Assembly: GCA_017743605.1 (NCBI GenBank)
Contig: JAGHYO010000017.1
Location: forward strand, 1 to 18,484
DNA length: 18,484 nt
Reading direction: 5' to 3'
Origin: Thermoflexus sp.
GTDB taxonomy: Bacteria; Chloroflexota; Anaerolineae; Thermoflexales; Thermoflexaceae
The position numbers were made by a program, and so were the translations under genes. A model generated the notes under the pieces. It was not told the DNA's origin. It did not search any database and worked only from the letters and a program-made list of their open reading frames with translations. Below, one piece after another: positions 13,001 to 18,484 of this stretch (position 1 is its first letter; each line of letters starts with the position of its first letter).

Positions 13001-13941
13001 TCCAGGCGGAAGGGCTTCGCAAGACCTTTGAGGACATCGTCGCTGTGGAGGAGGTCTCCCTGGAGGTGCGCCCCGGGGAGATCGTGGCCCTTCTGGGCCC
13101 CAACGGCGCCGGCAAAACCACCACCGTCCGGATGCTGGCCGCGCTGCTGCAGCCGACGGCCGGCCGGGCCCTGGTCGCTGGCTACGACGTCCTGCGCCAG
13201 CCCGAGGAGGTCCGCCGGCGGGTCGGGCTGCTGACAGAGCTGCCCGGCCTCTACCTGCGGATGACCGGCTACGAGTATCTTGCCTTTTTTATGGATCTCT
13301 ATGAGGTCCCTCGCTCGCTCCTGGAGCAACGGCTGGAGGCCTGGCTGGACCGCCTGGAGCTCCGGGGCGCCCTCCAGCGGCGCATCGCCACATATTCCAA
13401 AGGGATGCGCCAGAAGCTGGCGCTGTTGCGCGCGTTCCTCCCTTTGCCGCCCGTGTTCCTGCTGGACGAGCCCACCTCGGCCATGGACCCGCAGAGCGCC
13501 CAGGTGGCCCGGGAGATGATCCGCAGCCTGGCGGGGGACGGCCACGCCATCTTGCTGTGCACCCATAACCTCTACGAGGCCGAGGCCCTCGCCCACCGCA
13601 TCGCCATCCTTTGCCGCGGCCGGATCGTCGTGGAAGGCACCCCTCAGGCGCTGCGGGACCGCTTTCTGGGGCCGCCGGTCTATGAGCTGCGTCTCGCCGC
13701 GCCGTCGGGGCAGGCCCTGGAGCTCCTCCCGGAGGGCCTCGCCGTTGTAGAATGGGGAAGTCACTGGGTTCGCTACCGCGCGTCGGATCCAGAGCGGGAG
13801 AACCCGCAGGTGTTGCATGCGCTGCTAACCCATGGCGTGCCGGTGGTCTCCCTGGCCGAAGTCCCCCGTCCCCTGGAGGACCTTTACCTCCGCATCTTGA
13901 ACGGGGCCGCTCCGCCGGCATTACGGGATCAGATCGGCTGA
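12997..13941 (+). CDS. ABC transporter ATP-binding protein (ABC-2 type)
   Basis: 314 residues. The N-terminal ATPase domain (1-220) has Walker A GPNGAGKT (34-41), ABC signature YSKGM (133-137), Walker B VFLLDEP (153-159) and H-loop His190 (CTHN). The Q-loop region reads VGLLTELPGLY, with no Gln, as in some NatA/CcmA-like ATPases. Residues 220-314 form an accessory C-terminal domain. Its gene overlaps the upstream phosphatidyltransferase by four bases and ends 17 bases before the permease, so it almost certainly energises that permease. Cargo is unknown; lipid or envelope export is only a guess from context. Confidence 0.94.
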   Translation: MIQAEGLRKTFEDIVAVEEVSLEVRPGEIVALLGPNGAGKTTTVRMLAALLQPTAGRALVAGYDVLRQPEEVRRRVGLLTELPGLYLRMTGYEYLAFFMDLYEVPRSLLEQRLEAWLDRLELRGALQRRIATYSKGMRQKLALLRAFLPLPPVFLLDEPTSAMDPQSAQVAREMIRSLAGDGHAILLCTHNLYEAEALAHRIAILCRGRIVVEGTPQALRDRFLGPPVYELRLAAPSGQALELLPEGLAVVEWGSHWVRYRASDPERENPQVLHALLTHGVPVVSLAEVPRPLEDLYLRILNGAAPPALRDQIG

Positions 13942-13958
13942 ACGGAGGAAGGAAGCAC

Positions 13959-15431
13959 ATGCTTCTCACCAGCAGGAAGATCGAACTCCCTCTTTCGCTC
14001 CAGCAAGGGCAACGCTGGCTGCGAGGGACATGGGTGATCTTCCGTCGGGACCTGCTGGATATCCTGCGGGACTGGCGGTTGATCTCGCCCCTAGCCCTGC
14101 TCCTGTGCATCTTTCCGGTGCTGGCCCTGCTCTCCGCGGAGGCAGCGACCCGCTATCTGGCCCAGTTCGGCGCGGAGCTGATCAGCGAGCGCCTGCTGCC
14201 GTTCCTAGCCCTGGCGACCGGCTTCCTGCCCCTGACGGTCTGTCTCATCATCCCCCTGGAGACCTTTGTGGGGGAGAAAGAACGGCGGACCCTGGAGCCG
14301 CTGCTGGCGGCCCCGGTGAGCGATCTGCAGCTCTATATTGGAAAGGGGCTAGCGGCCCTCATCGTCCCCACGGTCACCTCGCTGCTTGGGGTGACCATTT
14401 ATCTGATCATCCTGGCCGTGCGGCGCGCCCTCCCTCTAGAGCCGGCGCTGGTCCTCTCCCTCTACGCGATCCTGAGCATGCACGCGGTGGTGATGGTGGC
14501 GGGGGCCATTGTGATCTCCACCCAATCCTATAGCGTCCGGGGAGCCAACCTCCTAAACAGCTTCATCATCCTTCCCCTCTCAATGCTGCTCGTCTTGGAG
14601 TCCTCCCTCCTCTTCTGGGGCAGCTACCGCTTGCTGGTGGTCATCCTGTGCATCCTGCTCGCCTACGCCGTCCTGCTGGTCCGAATGGGGGTCGCGCTGT
14701 TCAACCGGGAGCAGCTGCTCAGCGCAGAGTTCGACACGCTGGACTTGCAAGGAATGGCGCGGGAGTTCTGGCGAGCGCTGCGGGCAGGGGATCCCGAGGG
14801 ATGGCCGCGAAGCCGATGGGATTTCCTCTGGGGTCCGATCCGCCGCTCCGGGGGGGCGCTGGCCACCCTGGCCCTCCTGGGAGTGATGGGGTTCGTCCTC
14901 GGATGGTCCCTGACGCCAGAGATGGCCTCCCGCCCAACGGAGACGATCCTGGAACAGGTGAGGTCTGAGTTGCAGAACCTCTGGGGCTCGTTAGCCTTTC
15001 CGCTGACGGCGTGGGGGCTCTTCATCCACAACCTGCGGGCGGTGCTGGTGAACGCCCTCTTCGGGACCTTCAGCCTAGGTTTGTGGGTAGCCTTCTATCC
15101 GGTAGGGTTAATGGGGCTCGTCGGGACGCTGCTCCGAACGTTCTTTGCCGTCGATCCGTCGCTGGGGATAGCGGGGATCTTGGCTGTGCTCCCCCACGGG
15201 CTCATCGAGCTGCCCGCTGTTGGCCTGGTGTTTGCGGGCACGTTACGCCTGGGCCTGACGCTGCTCACCCCGCCGCATCCCCGGAGCCTGCGGAATCGCC
15301 TGCTGCTGGCCCTGGCGGATTGGCTAAAGCTCCTCGGGATCGCAATCCCGCTGCTCCTGCTGGCGGCCTGGATCGAGGTCCACGTGACCCCTTATCTGGC
15401 TCTCCGATGGCTCGCCGCCCGGCTTCCCTAA
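13959..15431 (+). CDS. ABC-2 permease fused to a SpoIIM/DUF95-like membrane domain
   Basis: 490 residues. The N-terminal half (about 20-250) is an ABC-2-type permease with about six membrane segments and the characteristic FVGEKERRTLEPLLAAPVSD at 103-122. After a soluble linker (250-295) comes a second membrane module (about 297-480). It contains FIHNLRAVLVNALFGTFSLG (355-374) and LPHGLIELPAVGLVFAG (411-427), which match the SpoIIM (stage II sporulation protein M, DUF95) family pattern of an N-N/R-A-x helix and a PHGxxELxA motif. The start is chosen for ggagg plus ggaag before ATG 13959; the frame is open further upstream but overlaps the ATPase. It ends six bases from the convergent lipoprotein gene. 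No sporulation role is implied: SpoIIM-like domains are common in non-sporulators. Confidence 0.9.
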   Translation: MLLTSRKIELPLSLQQGQRWLRGTWVIFRRDLLDILRDWRLISPLALLLCIFPVLALLSAEAATRYLAQFGAELISERLLPFLALATGFLPLTVCLIIPLETFVGEKERRTLEPLLAAPVSDLQLYIGKGLAALIVPTVTSLLGVTIYLIILAVRRALPLEPALVLSLYAILSMHAVVMVAGAIVISTQSYSVRGANLLNSFIILPLSMLLVLESSLLFWGSYRLLVVILCILLAYAVLLVRMGVALFNREQLLSAEFDTLDLQGMAREFWRALRAGDPEGWPRSRWDFLWGPIRRSGGALATLALLGVMGFVLGWSLTPEMASRPTETILEQVRSELQNLWGSLAFPLTAWGLFIHNLRAVLVNALFGTFSLGLWVAFYPVGLMGLVGTLLRTFFAVDPSLGIAGILAVLPHGLIELPAVGLVFAGTLRLGLTLLTPPHPRSLRNRLLLALADWLKLLGIAIPLLLLAAWIEVHVTPYLALRWLAARLP

Positions 15432-15437
15432 GCCGGC

Positions 15438-16493
15438 TCACGGGCGACAGACCCGTTCCCCTGTCCGGTCGGTGTGGACGTAAAAGGTCTCGCCGCGGGC
15501 TTCCATGAAGACCACGTAGCCCGGCGTGATGATCTGCGCATACGCCTTCCCCGGCTCCGGGCATCCCAGAGCAGTATCCGGCCAGTCGATGGGCTCCCAT
15601 GCGATGACCCGAATTGCCTCGGGGGGAAGATCTAGCTGCACGGCCAGGAACCGGATCGCTGCCATCACTGCTTCCGGATACGTAGTAGGGGTTGAGGTGG
15701 GATATGGTGCGCGCTCCATCCCCTCCCCCAACCATTCCCGAATCGGGGCCAGCGCCGCATCCGCCGCCGCCGGAAGCTCCCCATCGTGGAAGATCGCCCT
15801 CCGGATCTGCTCCCCCTCCTGAGCTGTGACCGAGTAAGCGAAGCCGTCCACGACCGGCGTGCCCACCTCCTGATCCAGGAACGGACGGAGGCCTTCCACC
15901 GCCCGGGCGACCGCATCCGAGGTCGTCTTCCAGCGAACCTGAAGACGGTTTTTACGGTCCAGGAAATAGAGCGTGCCGTCCGCCATCGCCATCAGCTCGT
16001 GGTCCATCCCGGCGATGCCGCCCGTTCGACGGACCCGCAGGAGGACGCGGGCCGGCAACCCGTTCCACATTTCCCCTTTCTTCACCTGGATGTAGGGTTG
16101 ACCGTGCGGGCTCAGTTGGACCTGTCCGTGCAGCCGAAGCAGCGTTTCGGTGGCCTCCCGGTCGAACGGGCGAAGGGGGATGTCCTGCATCGCCTCCTCC
16201 CCGGCGGGCACGATGTAGATGCACCCGGTCGGGTCGGCGACGGCAACGTCGCTGCGGGTGAGAGGCGGTCCCACCCCTGCTTCCCCGAGCAAGTCCCACC
16301 CTCGGTAATAGGCGAGGATCGTCACCTCCCGTCCTTGGTAGCCTGTTGGATCTGTGAGGATCTCGCCGATGGGGGTGACAGACTCCCAGAAGGCTGGCGT
16401 GGGGATGATCAGACCATTTGAGGGAGGCACGAGCGGCCCCGGCGCGCAGGAAGCTAAGAAAAAGAACAGGCCTGTCAGGATCCCTTTCCTCAT
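15438..16493 (-). CDS. Lipoprotein with a Chloroflexota-type WPDTALGCP...YAQ C-terminal motif
   Basis: 351 residues. The signal peptide MRKGILTGLFFFLASC ends in a lipobox with Cys16, so it is a predicted membrane-anchored lipoprotein. Residues about 40-105 (IGEILTDPTGYQGREVTILAYYRGWDLL...VAVADPTGCIYIV) have the look of a small OB-like beta domain. The C-terminus has EPIDWPDTALGCPEPGKAYAQIITPGYVVFMEA followed by FYVHTDRTG (split across about 293-345), a combination I associate with uncharacterised Chloroflexota and cyanobacterial secreted proteins. No catalytic motif is seen and function is unknown. Start 16493 is chosen for GGGAGGG nine bases upstream; the frame is open another 51 codons without support. 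It is convergent with the ABC permease. Confidence 0.85.
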   Translation of the reverse strand: MRKGILTGLFFFLASCAPGPLVPPSNGLIIPTPAFWESVTPIGEILTDPTGYQGREVTILAYYRGWDLLGEAGVGPPLTRSDVAVADPTGCIYIVPAGEEAMQDIPLRPFDREATETLLRLHGQVQLSPHGQPYIQVKKGEMWNGLPARVLLRVRRTGGIAGMDHELMAMADGTLYFLDRKNRLQVRWKTTSDAVARAVEGLRPFLDQEVGTPVVDGFAYSVTAQEGEQIRRAIFHDGELPAAADAALAPIREWLGEGMERAPYPTSTPTTYPEAVMAAIRFLAVQLDLPPEAIRVIAWEPIDWPDTALGCPEPGKAYAQIITPGYVVFMEARGETFYVHTDRTGERVCRP

Positions 16494-16642
16494 CACTCTT
16501 TCCCTCCCGGAGGCGGACGGTCTATGTTCTAAAGGATGCTTTCTCCTAAAGTAAGACGCCTGGGCGTTCCCAGAGGTTCCGACAGGCTCTCTTCGTCTCG
16601 TGCGGAGATCTACGGTGAGCGTTGCAGGGAGGATCTGAGAGG

Positions 16643-17488
16643 TCACGGCGCCCAGAACCGACCGAAGCCCAGGGCGGCGGCGGCCATGGACCCGAAGAAC
16701 AGGGCGGCACTGAGGCCCAGGAGGAGGAAATCGTGGCGCTGGAACCGCACCTCGGTCAGCCAGGTGCGGCGTCCCACGCCGAAGGCCCGCAGGTCCATCG
16801 CGTCGATGATGTCCTCGGCGGCCATCAGGGCGTGGAGGGTGACCGGCACCACCAGGGGGGCGAGGCGCCGGATCTGGGCGATGGGGCCGCCGCGGGCGCT
16901 CTCCAGCTCATACCCCCGGGCCCGCTGGGCGTCCATGGTTTGCATGGCGTCCCGTCCCAGGGTGGGGATGAAGCGGAAGGCCAGATCCATAGCGTAGGCG
17001 ATTTTGTCCGACAGGCCTAGGCCCCGGAAGACCACACCATACCGGGAGGGATCCAGGGTGTAAGTGAGCAGGATGGCAGCGGTGATCACGGTCCCCATCC
17101 GGCACATCTGGCTGAGGGCAAAGAAGAGGCGCTCCACCGTAATGGGGATGGCCGGAGTCCATCCGAGCAGGGAGATGGGCAGGGTCAGGCGGGCCAGCAG
17201 CCGCTCCGTATGATAGAATTCGAAGCCTCCGCGGCCGGTCAGGAAGGTGATGAAGACGAACACAGAGGCCACAAAGCCGGTAAGCAGCCAGGCCCGGCGG
17301 GTTTCCCGCCAGGTTAGCCGGTTCAGCCGGAAGTAGAGGAGGGCCAGGCCCCACAGGCCCGCCAGCACCCGCACATCCCAAAAGAAGAGAGTGGAGAGCA
17401 TCAACGAGAGGGCAGCAAGCAGACGGGCCCGTGGGTCGAAGGCCTCTAAGAAGCTGCCCCGTCGCCGGTAGGGCCATGTCACCAGCAC
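16643..17488 (-). CDS. ecfT: ECF transporter transmembrane component EcfT
   Basis: 281 residues. EcfT couples ATP hydrolysis by the EcfA subunits to the substrate-binding S component. It is a multi-span membrane protein (segments around 22-55, 65-83, 130-143 and 252-273). The two coupling-helix motifs expected for EcfT are present: Ala-Arg-Gly at 190-192 (AQRARGYELE) and RAFG at 234-237 (MDLRAFGVGRR). The chosen start is GTG 17488, with GGGGAGG five bases upstream. The ATG-initiated frame from 17713 would overlap the S-component gene by almost 200 bases. The S gene stop lies 34 bases upstream, so the two form an operon. No EcfA is within the window. Confidence 0.9.
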   Translation of the reverse strand: MLVTWPYRRRGSFLEAFDPRARLLAALSLMLSTLFFWDVRVLAGLWGLALLYFRLNRLTWRETRRAWLLTGFVASVFVFITFLTGRGGFEFYHTERLLARLTLPISLLGWTPAIPITVERLFFALSQMCRMGTVITAAILLTYTLDPSRYGVVFRGLGLSDKIAYAMDLAFRFIPTLGRDAMQTMDAQRARGYELESARGGPIAQIRRLAPLVVPVTLHALMAAEDIIDAMDLRAFGVGRRTWLTEVRFQRHDFLLLGLSAALFFGSMAAAALGFGRFWAP

Positions 17489-17522
17489 CTGACCCTCCCC
17501 GGAGAGACGTGGAATCCCGGGC

Positions 17523-18425
17523 TTATGCCACCCCGGCGCCCCGGCCCAGCTGCTGCTGCAGGGCGTTGTAGGCACCCACCAGCAACGGGGTGAGGATGGC
17601 CGCGTGGAGGATGTTGGGCCCCGCCGCGGGCACGAACTCCCCGAGCAGGGCCACGGCGGGCGGATAACCGTTGATCCAGATGTCGGCGATGGCCGCGAAG
17701 GCGATGCCCACAATGTTGGCCACCGCCCCCCAGACGATCACTGAGGCCAGGGCGATGTTTCCTCCCCAGGCGAACCGGAGGACCAGCACCAGCGCCGCCG
17801 CGATCAGCGGCACCCAGCGCATCAGCGGGCTGAGGGGTCCGCCGAAGAAGGGGCTCTCAATCTCAGTGGTCAGCGCCCACAGGGTCAGCACCACGCCCAC
17901 CACGGCCACGAGGCCGGTGAGGAGGTTCAGGGCCCGCTCACGCCCCAGGATCACCGGCAGCCCGGCCACCAGGCCAACTAAGCCGTTCCCGATGTCCCAG
18001 GCCGGGAACACCCCCCATCCGGTGAGGAAGTCCCCCAGGATGTTGCCCACAGCCCCGGTGAAGAAGCCCACTGCGGGCCCGAAGACGTAGCCGAAGAAGA
18101 TCGGGAAGACGATGGCGGGGCGCAGCGCCACTTGGCTGACTGAGGGAACCACGAAGACAGTGCCATTGAAGAGATACGAGAAGACGCCGTAGAGGGCGGC
18201 GCCGATGGCCATGTACACCACCTCACGGGTGCCGATCTGCCAAGCCGGATGGTCCGCAGTGGCAAAGTACACGATGTAGACCAGCACAGCCCCGATGGCC
18301 ACCCAGAGCAGCCAGCCGAAGCCCTGCAGCCGAACCCCCTGAGGCCCGGTCATCAGGCTGGCCAGCCCCATCAACAGGACCACCACGATCAATAGAACCA
18401 GCCAGGTTAGAGCTTTGCGCACCAT
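17523..18425 (-). CDS. ECF transporter substrate-binding (S) component
   Basis: 300 residues, highly hydrophobic with about eight to ten membrane segments. It is longer than typical S components of about 170-220 residues because of extra N-terminal spans. The central block ALRPAIVFPIFFGYVFGP, FFTGAVGNILGDFLTGWG and WDIGNGLVGLVAG has the arginine-proline and glycine-rich helix pattern of ECF S proteins. The vitamin or cofactor transported cannot be told from sequence. The start has AGGAGG five bases upstream. The 59 bases beyond the start to the window end are too short to judge for a riboswitch. It is followed directly by ecfT. Confidence 0.88.
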   Translation of the reverse strand: MVRKALTWLVLLIVVVLLMGLASLMTGPQGVRLQGFGWLLWVAIGAVLVYIVYFATADHPAWQIGTREVVYMAIGAALYGVFSYLFNGTVFVVPSVSQVALRPAIVFPIFFGYVFGPAVGFFTGAVGNILGDFLTGWGVFPAWDIGNGLVGLVAGLPVILGRERALNLLTGLVAVVGVVLTLWALTTEIESPFFGGPLSPLMRWVPLIAAALVLVLRFAWGGNIALASVIVWGAVANIVGIAFAAIADIWINGYPPAVALLGEFVPAAGPNILHAAILTPLLVGAYNALQQQLGRGAGVA

Positions 18426-18484
18426 GGCTTCCTCCTATAAGGATTCGTGCTATGTATTAGGGTGGAAGATGGGCCTGAGGGGAG

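Noticed and set aside
18426..18484. Riboswitch upstream of the ECF S component
   Set aside because: Only 59 bases are available and none show a conserved thiamine, cobalamin, preQ1 or folate aptamer core.

Overview
The window is a GC-rich, gene-dense chromosomal stretch from what is most likely a thermophilic member of the Chloroflexota (Thermoflexus/Anaerolineae-like). This is inferred from three things seen in the sequence. There is a two-domain, double-CxxC protein disulfide oxidoreductase of the thermophile type. A secreted protein ends in the LPLILR-type C-terminus common in Chloroflexota. Several lipoproteins and methyltransferases have a Chloroflexota flavour. No phage, plasmid, CRISPR or transposase gene is visible. 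Bases 1-19 are not genomic: they match the Tn5/Nextera mosaic-end adapter exactly, so the window begins at a contig end and the first gene is truncated.

Layout. 20-1052 (+) is the tail of a secreted CARDB-like protein. 1443-2966 (+) is a lipoprotein joining DUF348 and G5 domains to a beta-propeller. A repeat cluster and a DUF2283 gene remnant follow (2978-3240). The minus-strand block 3242-6473 holds prfA then plsC (one operon with a clear sigma-70 type promoter) and rnc. A tRNA-Gly(CCC) with its own promoter and terminator follows. Next, on the minus strand, are the protein disulfide oxidoreductase and a 39-residue DUF2892-like membrane peptide. On the plus strand are tmRNA (ssrA) with promoter and terminator and a tandem RsmC-type methyltransferase, convergent with der (minus). 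der is divergent from a nitrilase-superfamily gene that lacks the catalytic cysteine. After a 0.3-kb repeat array comes a plus-strand operon: CDP-alcohol phosphatidyltransferase, ABC ATPase, and an ABC-2 permease fused to a SpoIIM-like domain. The window ends with minus-strand genes: a lipoprotein, and an ECF transporter T and S component.

The core theme is translation and ribosome housekeeping: RF1, RNase III, tRNA-Gly, tmRNA, rRNA methyltransferase and Der. Around it sit envelope functions: PlsC, CDP-alcohol phosphatidyltransferase, ABC export, ECF uptake and lipoproteins.

The most unusual items are the Cys-to-Gly nitrilase homologue, the ABC-2/SpoIIM fusion, the G5/propeller lipoprotein, and several families of GTAG-headed hairpin repeats resembling REP/BIME elements. 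No clearly new defence-type system is visible. All functional calls come from reading motifs by eye, without a database search.
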